Assembly (NCBI GenBank): GCA_049657775.1
Contig: JBASNZ010000055.1
Location: 1-28,879, forward strand
Origin: JBASNZ01 sp049657775
Lineage (GTDB): Bacteria; Actinomycetota; Coriobacteriia; Anaerosomatales; Anaerosomataceae
DNA length: 28,879 nt
Reading direction: 5' to 3'
The notes below the pieces were generated by a model, which searched no databases, was not told the DNA's origin, and worked only from the letters and a program-made list of their open reading frames with translations. Below are positions 22,468 through 28,879 of this stretch, in pieces (the first letter of the stretch is position 1; each line of letters opens with the position of its first letter). The position numbers and the translations under genes were made by a program.

Positions 22468-23388
22468 TCACGCCCCGCCTTCGGTCGGCGGAACCTGACA
22501 CACCGCGCCGGTCGCGGCTTCGGGAACCTCGTTGCCCGAGAGGTAGTCGAGCACGCACGCGATGGTATCGGCCAGCTCAAGCCTGGACACCACGCCGTCG
22601 ATCAAGCCGTGGGTCACGAGAGATTCAGCCGTCTGGAAGTCCTTGGGAAGCGTTTGCTTGGTTGTCTGCTCCACAAGCGCGGGACCGGCGAAGCCGACCA
22701 GGGCACCCGGTTCGGCGAAGATGACGTCGGCCAGGACCGGGAAGCTCGCGGTCACGCCGCCGTAGGTGGGATTGGAGAGCACCGTGACGTACGGCAGCCC
22801 TGCGCGTGAGAGGCGCTCGGCCGCGGCGGAGGTCTTGGCCATCTGCATGAGGGACAGCATGCCTTCTTGCATGCGCGCTCCCCCGGAAGCGGTCACGAAC
22901 ACGACACCCCTGCGCTCCGCGATGGCAAGTGCGAAGGTCCGCGCGATCTTCTCGCCAACGACCGAGCCCATCGACCCGCCGATGAACCTGAAGTCCATGA
23001 CACCCAGGACGACAGGGTGTCCACCAAGGAGTGCCCGTCCGGTGACGACCGCCTCGGTCAGGCCGGTGCGTTCTTTGGCACTCGCAAGGCTCGCGGTGTA
23101 CGGCTTGGCGCCCGTAAAGCGCAGCGGGTCCACCGACGTGAGCGATGCCTCGGTCTCCTCGAAGGTGTCTTCATCGGCAAGTGACAGGAGGCGGTCGTAC
23201 GCGGCCATCTCGAAGTGATGGCCGCAGTGCTGGCACACGAAGAGGTTCTTCGTGAGATCACCCTGGTAGAGGGTGTGCTTGCACTCGGGGCACTTGAGCC
23301 AGACGCCGTCCGGGACGTCCGGTGCGCCCGTTGAGGTCACCGTGTAACGGCGGCCTTCGCGTGCCTTGAACCAGTCCGAAATGGGCAT
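22468..23388 (-). CDS. accD: Acetyl-CoA carboxylase carboxyltransferase subunit beta
   Basis: A 306-residue subunit with an N-terminal four-cysteine zinc ribbon (CPECKHTLYQ and CQHCGHHF, about residues 33-56) then the carboxyltransferase fold: PLRFTGAKPY, VMDFRFIGGSMGSVVGEK, VFVTASGGARMQEGMLSLMQMAK, and LSNPTYGGVTASFPVLADV, FAGPALVEQT. It pairs with AccA encoded directly downstream. CGGAG lies 5 bases before the ATG. It is the first gene of the accD-accA-PFK-aldolase operon. A TATACA-like -10 occurs on the minus strand near 23430, but no -35 is clear. Confidence 0.96.
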   Translation of the reverse strand: MPISDWFKAREGRRYTVTSTGAPDVPDGVWLKCPECKHTLYQGDLTKNLFVCQHCGHHFEMAAYDRLLSLADEDTFEETEASLTSVDPLRFTGAKPYTASLASAKERTGLTEAVVTGRALLGGHPVVLGVMDFRFIGGSMGSVVGEKIARTFALAIAERRGVVFVTASGGARMQEGMLSLMQMAKTSAAAERLSRAGLPYVTVLSNPTYGGVTASFPVLADVIFAEPGALVGFAGPALVEQTTKQTLPKDFQTAESLVTHGLIDGVVSRLELADTIACVLDYLSGNEVPEAATGAVCQVPPTEGGA

Positions 23389-23438
23389 GGTACTCCGGTG
23401 TCGTTCGAATGTCGTCGGTCGTGCAAGTGTATAGGATA

Positions 23439-23469
23439 GCGCGGCGCCGCCCGGGAGGCGACGCCGCGC
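23439..23469 (-). terminator. GC-rich 12-bp hairpin between the aldolase gene and accD
   Basis: gcgcggcg-cgcc pairs with ggcg-cgccgcgc (one internal C/A mismatch) around a 5-base loop. It lies 30 bases past the fructose-bisphosphate aldolase stop. No U-run follows on the minus strand, so termination strength is uncertain. Confidence 0.45.
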
Positions 23470-23498
23470 GTCGATTCGTGATGCCGTTCAACCGAATA

Positions 23499-24458
23499 TC
23501 AGAGGCGGAAGTCCTTGGCGCCCTCGAACACGGCGAGCGCGTCTTCGACGCTCCAGTCGCCAAGCGTGATGGCGCTGATCGCCTTGGTCAAGCGAACCGC
23601 CTCATCAAGCGAACGCTGGTGGATGTTGCGCCCCGTGGCGTTGCCCTTGGCTCCACCCACGTGGATCTGCTCCCAAAGCTGGGCGAGGAACGTGTCGGCT
23701 GCCACCGTCGAGCCGCCGGCGCACACAAGACCGGTGCGGCCCGACGCCTTGGATGCTTCGATGAGCTTCTCGGCCGAGGACTTCTCGTCGTCACCCTTGG
23801 GCGGGTTGACCTTGACGAAGTCCGAGCCCAGGCAAAGCGCGGTACCCGCAGCGCCGGCGATGAGATGCGCGTCCTTCTCATCGGCGACCGCTTTGCCGCG
23901 CGGGTAGATCCACAGCACGACGATGAGGCCCAGCGAGTGAGCGTCGGCGATAAGCTGGCCGGCCTCCTGCATCATGGAGGATTCGTACTCGCTGCCAAGG
24001 TAGATCGTGTAGCCCACGCCAACGACGTTGACGCCGTTGTCACGCAGATCGAGCACGGTCTGGATGTCGTACAGCTGCGGGGAGTACGGATCGTCCTGGT
24101 GCTTGGCCGGATCCTTGGCCGACGTCTTCACCAGGTGTGTCTTGGAGTTCATCTTCACCAGGTAGTTGATATCCGGGTAGTCGGCGGCGTAGTGCGCGAT
24201 CAGACCGCGCTGGCCGGCGAGGATACCGCACACGCCCTGGCTTCCGATACGGAACAGGTGCTCGGGTTCGTTGTCCTCCTCGGAGATGCCCTCTCCGTAG
24301 AAGTCATCGTTGAGGTGCTCGATCTTCTGGTCGCAGGCGAACAGCATGAGCCTGCCGGTTCCGCGGGTCGCTTTGAGGTAGTTGTCGATGTAGGTCTCTC
24401 GTGCGTCCGCCGGAACGTCGACGGGCACATGGACCTGATCCCGGGTGATGCTTGGCAT
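23499..24458 (-). CDS. Class I fructose-bisphosphate aldolase (archaeal/FbaB-DeoC type)
   Basis: A 319-residue TIM-barrel aldolase of the DhnA/FbaB family. Seen are MLFACDQKIEHL near the N-terminus, the Schiff-base Lys in LGSDFVKVNPP, and VCAGGSTVAADTFL with GGAKGNATGRNIHQRS at the phosphate site. It cleaves or forms fructose 1,6-bisphosphate without metal. Together with the PPi-type phosphofructokinase it would serve a reversible glycolysis/gluconeogenesis. AAGGAGG lies 7 bases before the ATG. It is probably monocistronic, flanked by hairpins; upstream on the minus strand TTGACC occurs near 24510, but no matching -10 is clear. Confidence 0.9.
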   Translation of the reverse strand: MPSITRDQVHVPVDVPADARETYIDNYLKATRGTGRLMLFACDQKIEHLNDDFYGEGISEEDNEPEHLFRIGSQGVCGILAGQRGLIAHYAADYPDINYLVKMNSKTHLVKTSAKDPAKHQDDPYSPQLYDIQTVLDLRDNGVNVVGVGYTIYLGSEYESSMMQEAGQLIADAHSLGLIVVLWIYPRGKAVADEKDAHLIAGAAGTALCLGSDFVKVNPPKGDDEKSSAEKLIEASKASGRTGLVCAGGSTVAADTFLAQLWEQIHVGGAKGNATGRNIHQRSLDEAVRLTKAISAITLGDWSVEDALAVFEGAKDFRL

Positions 24459-24540
24459 AAGAGTCCCTCCTTGAACGAAGCGTCGTTCACAGCCATCGAA
24501 TAGGTTAGGTCAAGCGGCGCACTTACGCCACCGTGACCGC

Positions 24541-24984
24541 TCAGGTCGCAGATCGGTACTCCATGCGAACGTGCGGCATCCCGGTGCGGCCGTACGGGAA
24601 CGGGTCATCGGTCACGGTGACGAATCCCAGACGCTGGTAGAAGCCTTCTGCGGTGTGACGCGCGTGCAGGTACACGACCTCAAGCCCGATCTCATCCGCC
24701 TTTCGGCACACCTCGCGCATGAGCTGGCTTCCTACCCCCGTGCCCTGACGGTCGAACGCGACGGCCACCTGTCGTATCTGCCCCGTGCCTCCCTCCACGA
24801 GGAGCCGCGCGTAGCCGATCGCACGGTCGCCCTCGATCGCAACCAGGTGATGCGACGCGGGGTCGTCGTCGTTCCAGTTGTCGTCCCGCTCAACGCCGAA
24901 CGGAGCCATGAGCACGTCGAACCGCAGATCGACGACCTGACTCATGATCGGGTCGTCGTGAGGAAGCCACGCGAATGCCGTCAT
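24541..24984 (-). CDS. GNAT-family N-acetyltransferase (ElaA-like)
   Basis: A 147-residue GNAT domain. The acetyl-CoA loop is seen in IRQVAVAFDRQGTGVGSQLM (the R-Q-x-x-G-x-G turn), followed by VYLHARHTAEGFYQRLGFV near the C-terminus; the start DLRFDVLMAPFG is like ElaA/YjcF-type proteins. The substrate is unknown. ATG at 24984 comes one base after the nadE stop, so it is co-transcribed and probably translationally coupled. Nothing else links the two functions. Confidence 0.88.
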   Translation of the reverse strand: MTAFAWLPHDDPIMSQVVDLRFDVLMAPFGVERDDNWNDDDPASHHLVAIEGDRAIGYARLLVEGGTGQIRQVAVAFDRQGTGVGSQLMREVCRKADEIGLEVVYLHARHTAEGFYQRLGFVTVTDDPFPYGRTGMPHVRMEYRSAT

Positions 24985-24985
24985 G

Positions 24986-26584
24986 CTACCCCCGGAACCT
25001 GTTGGTGATCGGCATGCGGCGATCTCGCCCGAACGCCTTCGGTGTGATCTTGATGCCGATCGGGCCCTGCCGGCGTTTGTACTCTGCAGCGTCCACCAGC
25101 TGCGTCACACGCTCGGTCGTGGCCGCGTCGTACCCCATGCTCACGATCTGCTCGACCGAACGGTCCTGCTCCACGTACTCCACCAGGATCGCGTCCAGTA
25201 TGTCGTACGCAGGCAGCAGGTCCTGGTCGGTCTGTCCGGGCTTGAGTTCCGCGCTCGGAGGTTTCGTGATACTGGACTCGGGAATGACCGCGCCGCGCGC
25301 GTTCCGCCATCTGGCCAGGTCGTAGACGCGCGTCTTGAAGACATCCTTGATGGGGGCGAATCCACCGACCATGTCGCCGTAGAGCGTGCTGTACCCCACC
25401 GAGAGTTCGCTCTTGTTGCCCGTGGCCAACACGAGCCATCCATACTTGTTTGCGAGTGCCATGAGCAGCATGCCGCGTACTCTTGCCTGCAGGTTCTCCT
25501 CGGTCACGTCCTGCGCAAGGTCGCCGAAAACCGGAGCGAGCGTATCGAGCATCGCCTGGAACGGACCTTCGATCGACAGCTCGTACGTATCGATGCCGAG
25601 CGCGAGTGCGAGATCGCGGGCATCGGTGAGGCTGCTTTCCGAGGAGTACCGCGATGGCATGAGCACGCCGTGCACGTTGGCCGCGCCAAGCGCATCCATG
25701 GCAAGCGTTGCCACCAGGGCCGAGTCTATGCCGCCTGACAGCCCGAGGACTACCTCGGAGAAGCCGGTCTTGTGGATGTAGTCACGAAGGCCGAGCGTAA
25801 GCGCCTCGTAGACCTCGGCCCCGTGCTCGATCCTGGGCGCCACCCGCTGCGCCTGCGGCGGCGCGGATACGTCGATGTCGACGACCAGGAGCTCGGAGGT
25901 GAACGAACCTGCCCGCGCCACAATGGTCCCGTCGGGTGCGATCACGACGGAGCGGCCGTCGAAGACAAGTTCGTCCTGACCGCCGACGATGTTGCAGTAC
26001 ACGATCCACACGCCAAACTCGATCGCGCGGCGAACGAGCATGCGTTCGCGTGAGACGCCTTTGCCCGAGTGGAACGGAGATGCCGACAAGTTGAGCACCA
26101 TGCGGGCGCCAGCGGCAGCCAGGCGGGCGACCGGCTCGGGTTGCCATATGTCTTCACATACCGTGATACCGCAGGTCACACCACTGATCTCGATGAGCGT
26201 GTTGCCACGTCCGGGCTCGAAGTATCGCTCTTCGTCGAACACGCCGTAGTTGGGAAGCAACCGCTTGTTGTAGACCGCCTCGATGCATCCTCCACGCGCG
26301 TAGACGGCCGAGTTGTGGATTCCGTCGTCGTCGCGATAGGCCGTGCCGAGAAGCGCGGGGCAGGCGGCCTCCGCGGCAAAGACGGCAGCCGCGTCCATGG
26401 CGCGGTCGATGAAGTGCGACTTGCCGAGAAGGTCCTCGGGCGGATACCCGGTGAGCTCGAGCTCGGGCAGCAGCAGTAGGTCGGCCCCCAGAGCGGCCGC
26501 CTGCTCGGCAGACTGCAGCGCAAGCACCAGGTTGCCGTCGATGTCTCCGACGGTGGGGTCTACTTGTGCGAGCGCGATGCGCAT
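24986..26584 (-). CDS. nadE: Glutamine-dependent NAD+ synthetase
   Basis: A 532-residue two-domain enzyme making NAD+ from deamido-NAD+, ATP and glutamine. The N-terminal nitrilase-type glutaminase carries the Glu in LPELELTGYPPEDLL, the Lys in YNKRLLPNYGVFDE and the Cys in CGITVCEDIW. The C-terminal synthetase has the PP-loop LGLSGGIDSALVATLA and the end segments KPPSAELKPGQTDQDLLP and ITPKAFGRDRRMPITNRF. MRIALAQVDPTVGDIDGN is the canonical start, with GGAGG 8 bases upstream; longer frames are not supported. A 12-bp inverted repeat lies 17-54 bases before the start, possibly controlling it. Confidence 0.97.
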   Translation of the reverse strand: MRIALAQVDPTVGDIDGNLVLALQSAEQAAALGADLLLLPELELTGYPPEDLLGKSHFIDRAMDAAAVFAAEAACPALLGTAYRDDDGIHNSAVYARGGCIEAVYNKRLLPNYGVFDEERYFEPGRGNTLIEISGVTCGITVCEDIWQPEPVARLAAAGARMVLNLSASPFHSGKGVSRERMLVRRAIEFGVWIVYCNIVGGQDELVFDGRSVVIAPDGTIVARAGSFTSELLVVDIDVSAPPQAQRVAPRIEHGAEVYEALTLGLRDYIHKTGFSEVVLGLSGGIDSALVATLAMDALGAANVHGVLMPSRYSSESSLTDARDLALALGIDTYELSIEGPFQAMLDTLAPVFGDLAQDVTEENLQARVRGMLLMALANKYGWLVLATGNKSELSVGYSTLYGDMVGGFAPIKDVFKTRVYDLARWRNARGAVIPESSITKPPSAELKPGQTDQDLLPAYDILDAILVEYVEQDRSVEQIVSMGYDAATTERVTQLVDAAEYKRRQGPIGIKITPKAFGRDRRMPITNRFRG

Positions 26585-26600
26585 TGCGGGCCCTCCACGA

Positions 26601-26638
26601 ACTGGTCCCCGGAAGCCGAACACTGTCCGGGGACCAGT
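26601..26638. repeat. 12-bp perfect inverted repeat upstream of nadE
   Basis: actggtccccgg (26601-26612) and ccggggaccagt (26627-26638) are perfect complements around a 14-base spacer. On the nadE message the stem ends 3 bases before GUGGAGG, the ribosome-binding site. It may be a repressor operator or a 5' UTR hairpin. It lacks a U-run on both strands. Confidence 0.7.
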
Positions 26639-26960
26639 CTAACGTATGGGCCGTCGCGGCGTCTCAGACAGGAGGTACCGCGGGGGCCCGGTGGCGGTGA
26701 CCAGGGCCTCGCGCCGCGCTCGAATGCGACGCCGCACGCCGAAGGAGTCGTTCGCAACAACCGCGCCCTGCAGCGCCCCAAGCATCATACCGAATGCAAC
26801 AACCACCAACATCGCACGTCTCAAAGCGCACGTCTCAAAGCGTTCCCCTCTGCCCCCGGTTCGATGGTACGCTTCCGCTGTACCCTGATGTAGCGCGTAC
26901 GACAACGGCACGATCCCGGGCACATACGGTCACGACACCGAACCATTTACGGAGACGAAC
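26639..26960. other. Intergenic stretch between divergent nadE and the selenoprotein gene
   Basis: This 322-base gap must hold promoters for both directions. It carries the 14-bp tandem duplication at 26814-26841. TGG-TACGCT near 26864-26872 could be an extended -10 for the plus-strand gene, but no good -35 is visible. A minus-strand frame here with one hydrophobic segment has no ribosome-binding site and no recognised family. Confidence 0.5.
26814..26841. repeat. 14-bp perfect tandem duplication
   Basis: The unit gcacgtctcaaagc occurs twice in direct succession, 26814-26827 and 26828-26841, about 120 bases before the selenoprotein gene. It has the same unit length as the duplications at 9372-9399 and 15821-15848, with unrelated sequence. 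Confidence 0.85.
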
Positions 26961-27350
26961 ATGGGACGCTCACACATCATCGCCCTCGCACTCGTCATGC
27001 TCGCGTTCCTCGGCCTGGCGGGATGCGTTGGATCCTCCGGTCGTGCTGGCGACACGGTGATCGCCACCAACGGGACGCCGGTCATGATCGAGTTCTATAC
27101 CGACTGGTGACCCTCCTGCAAAGACGTCAAGCCTGTGGTCGACAGGCTCCAGCCGGAGTACGAGGGGATCGTGGAGTTCAGGCTCTACAACGTAGATGTG
27201 AGCTCGGAGGGGCAGCAGATCGCGAACGACCTGGGTGCGGAGTACGTGCCGACGTTCGTGTTCGTGAACTCGGACGGAAGCGTCCAACAGATGGAGGCGG
27301 GCGCTCTCTCGGAGACGCGCTTGCGTGAGGAGCTGGACGCACTGGAGTGA
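26961..27350 (+). CDS. Thioredoxin-like lipoprotein with in-frame TGA at the active site (probable selenocysteine, UxxC)
   Basis: Reading from ATG 26961 (GGAG 7 bases upstream) gives 129 residues if the TGA at 27108-27110 is read as selenocysteine. Residues 1-22 form a lipoprotein signal with lipobox LAGC (Cys22). The thioredoxin core follows: PVMIEFYTDW, residue 50 = TGA, then PSCKDVKPVVDRL, FRLYNVDVSSE, the cis-Pro in YVPTFVFVNSDGS, and a final helix. In ordinary family members the position is WCxxC; here it reads W-U-P-S-C. The frame stays open on both sides of the TGA, similarity is continuous across it, and a SECIS-like hairpin follows. The mature protein would sit on the outer membrane face as a thiol-disulfide reductant. 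A start after the TGA would lack the active site. A sequencing error (TGC to TGA) or pseudogene is the alternative. Confidence 0.82.
27108..27148 (+). promoter_or_regulatory. Candidate bacterial SECIS element
   Basis: After the TGA (27108-27110) the arms AGCCTGT (27130-27136) and ACAGGCT (27142-27148) pair perfectly around the loop GGTCG. The GGUC in the apical loop, 26 bases after the UGA, matches the E. coli fdhF-type SECIS feature bound by SelB and the known spacing range. The hairpin lies inside the coding region, as in other bacteria. Confidence 0.72.
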
Positions 27351-27459
27351 GTGGCAACCTTGGCGCACCGGTGGACACCCAGACGCCGGACGGTATCGAG
27401 TTGGCCGCGGCAAAGTGCTGCATGTGAAGATCGACAGGTCACAGCGCGAGGAGGAACAC

Positions 27460-28879
27460 ATGCACCGCAGCCTTCGAGCCACCTTTATCGTGCTCACCAC
27501 CATGGTCGCTCTGTGCGCCGCACCCGTGACGTCCGCTCAGGCGAAGTCGTACACGATGCCGAGCGTCGCGATCGAAACGTACGTGGAGCCCACGGGCGAT
27601 GTTCGCGTGGTCGAGTCCCGCACCTTCGACTTCAACGGCAGCTTCTCCTGGGTTCAGTGGAAGATGCTCATGGCCGACTCGACCGGCCTTGAGGTCCTCT
27701 CGGTCAAGGGTCCGACGGGTGACTACAGCTACGTTCAGACCGAGGACCAGGGACCCGGGACCTACACGTTCTGGGACGACGGGTCTGCAGTGTACCTCAA
27801 ACTCTTCCATGGAACGACCGACGCGCAGGCCACATTCGTCATCGAGTACCGGGCGCTCGGCGCCGCCAAGCGGTACTCGGACACAGCCGAGCTCTACTGG
27901 CAGTTCATCGGTGACGAGTCCGAGGTCGGGGTCGGTTCGGCCCGCATCAACATCCACCTGCCCGGGGAGTACGCCGCCGACGACATCAAAGCCTGGGCGC
28001 ACGGCCCGCTCACCGGTACCGTCTATCCCCGCGACGGCGGGTTCGTGGAGGTCGCAATCGACGACCTTCCCCCCTCTACGTTCGTGGAGCCCAGGGTGCT
28101 GTTCCCTGCAGACGGACTCTCGCAGGCGACCCTGATCGACTCGCCGCGGCGCGATGAGGTCCTTGCCGAGGAGAGCGCCTGGGCCGAGCAGGCCAACCAG
28201 GAACGTCGGGACGCCCAGGTCACCGCCGTCTGGTCGTACGGGCTGGGCCTGGGTGTACCGCTCCTCTCGCTGCTGGGGGCGTTCGTTCTGTGGTGGAAGC
28301 ACGGCCGCGAACGTACGTCATCGTATCCCGGCGGCTACTATCGCGAGCTGCCCGCCGACCTTGCGCCCGCTATCGTAGGAGCGCTCTGGCGCTTCGGGAC
28401 GATCGGCGATGCCGAGACCGTGGCCACGCTCATGGATCTGTCGAACCGGGGCGTCATCACAGTCGAGCCGGAGACGGAAACCACCCACTCGCTCTTCGGA
28501 GCCAAGACCGAGACCACCTACCGGATGACACTCGACTCCTCCAAGTGGGACACGCTCAGACCATTCGAGCAGCAGCTGATGTCCTTCCTGTTCACCACGA
28601 TCGCGAACGGCGAGACGCTCACCATCGCCGAGCTCAACGCCGAGGCGAAATCGAGGCCCCAGACGTTCGCCACCGGCATGACCGACTGGAGGAACTCGGT
28701 GTCCGCCGAGGCCGATCGACAGGGCTTCTTCGAGACCACGGGCGGCACGCTCAAGTGGGTGCTGATCGTCGGTGCCATGTTGCTTGGCGTCTTCGCGTTC
28801 TTTGCGAGCGGGTTCGTCGAGAGCTGGTGGCCGTTCGCGCTTGGCATCATCTCAGCTATCGGCGTCGCCCTCTTCGGCG
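27460..28879 (+). CDS. DUF2207-family membrane protein (partial, C-terminus off the right edge)
   Basis: An open frame of 473 residues to the window end. A signal peptide (1-28, ATFIVLTTMVALCAAPVTSAQA) precedes an extracytoplasmic beta-rich domain (about 30-225) with RTFDFNGSFSWVQWKM, FVIEYRALGAAKRYSDTAELYW and a VGVGSARINIHLPG strand, characteristic of DUF2207 (PF09972). A transmembrane helix follows at about 265-285 (GLGVPLLSLLGAFVLWW), then a cytoplasmic domain with LPADLAPAIVGALWRFG, TLMDLSNRGVI, and a second pair of helices begins at about 430. The function is unknown in the family. GGAGG lies 6 bases before the ATG. It follows the selenoprotein gene by 109 bases on the same strand, and joint transcription is possible. 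Confidence 0.88.
   Translation, partial: MHRSLRATFIVLTTMVALCAAPVTSAQAKSYTMPSVAIETYVEPTGDVRVVESRTFDFNGSFSWVQWKMLMADSTGLEVLSVKGPTGDYSYVQTEDQGPGTYTFWDDGSAVYLKLFHGTTDAQATFVIEYRALGAAKRYSDTAELYWQFIGDESEVGVGSARINIHLPGEYAADDIKAWAHGPLTGTVYPRDGGFVEVAIDDLPPSTFVEPRVLFPADGLSQATLIDSPRRDEVLAEESAWAEQANQERRDAQVTAVWSYGLGLGVPLLSLLGAFVLWWKHGRERTSSYPGGYYRELPADLAPAIVGALWRFGTIGDAETVATLMDLSNRGVITVEPETETTHSLFGAKTETTYRMTLDSSKWDTLRPFEQQLMSFLFTTIANGETLTIAELNAEAKSRPQTFATGMTDWRNSVSAEADRQGFFETTGGTLKWVLIVGAMLLGVFAFFASGFVESWWPFALGIISAIGVALFG

Noticed and set aside
26639..26923. Minus-strand reading frame of up to 94 codons with one hydrophobic segment upstream of nadE
   Set aside because: It has no ribosome-binding site, no recognised family, runs through the 14-bp tandem duplication, and occupies the region that must contain two divergent promoters.
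27135..27350. Short gene starting with GTG after the TGA, as a stand-alone protein
   Set aside because: It would start inside the SECIS-like stem, lacks a ribosome-binding site and the thioredoxin active site; the longer frame through the TGA explains the sequence better.
1..28879. CRISPR arrays, insertion sequences or prophage
   Set aside because: No regularly spaced repeats, transposase-like proteins or phage genes were seen; the window reads as stable core chromosome.

Overview
The window looks like a chromosome segment from a high-GC anaerobic actinobacterium, most plausibly a Coriobacteriia-type lineage. The evidence is indirect: strongly GC-rich codon use, a GlnR-type orphan OmpR regulator beside glnA, a PdtaS/PdtaR-like kinase and ANTAR regulator pair, Gram-positive LexA boxes (GAAC-N4-GTTC), cell-wall-binding repeat type 2 domains, a pyrophosphate-type phosphofructokinase, heterodisulfide-reductase-like iron-sulfur proteins and an apparent selenoprotein. 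No phylogenetic marker was compared, so the lineage is an inference.

Left part (1-11600, almost all minus strand) is a nitrogen-assimilation region. After a partial secreted beta-propeller/cell-wall-binding protein at the left edge come a GlnR-like regulator and glutamine synthetase. Next is a four-gene operon (read right to left): an HdrB-HdrC fusion, a class II glutamine amidotransferase, a ferredoxin-glutamate synthase FMN domain protein and a GXGXG domain protein. Together these form an archaeal-type split glutamate synthase with no GltD subunit and an HdrBC-like electron-transfer protein instead. Beyond it lie an ANTAR response regulator and its histidine kinase. The leader between the ANTAR gene and the operon has the layout of an ANTAR antitermination switch: two hairpins with hexaloops carrying A1 and G4, the second overlapping a strong intrinsic terminator. 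A GAAAC-N6-GAAAC element occurs upstream of both glnA and the operon and is a candidate GlnR site.

Middle part (11700-19640, plus strand): a four-helix membrane protein, tRNA-Leu(CAA) with an extended -10 promoter, an adenine deaminase of the Aah1 type, a UvrD-like helicase behind two LexA boxes, and an ABC export operon in which a secreted adhesion-like protein lies between the ATPase and the MacB/FtsX-type permease, followed by a Yip1-like membrane protein.

Right part (19700-26600, minus strand): an accD-accA-PPi-PFK-class II aldolase operon with overlapping or nearly touching genes, a class I archaeal-type fructose-bisphosphate aldolase, and a nadE-GNAT pair with a 12-bp inverted repeat upstream. 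At the right end (plus strand) is a thioredoxin-like lipoprotein whose first active-site cysteine codon is an in-frame TGA, followed by a GGUC-loop hairpin typical of a bacterial SECIS, so it reads as a UxxC selenoprotein. A partial DUF2207 membrane protein closes the window.

The two most interesting items are the ANTAR-controlled glutamate synthase/HdrBC operon and the selenocysteine thioredoxin lipoprotein.
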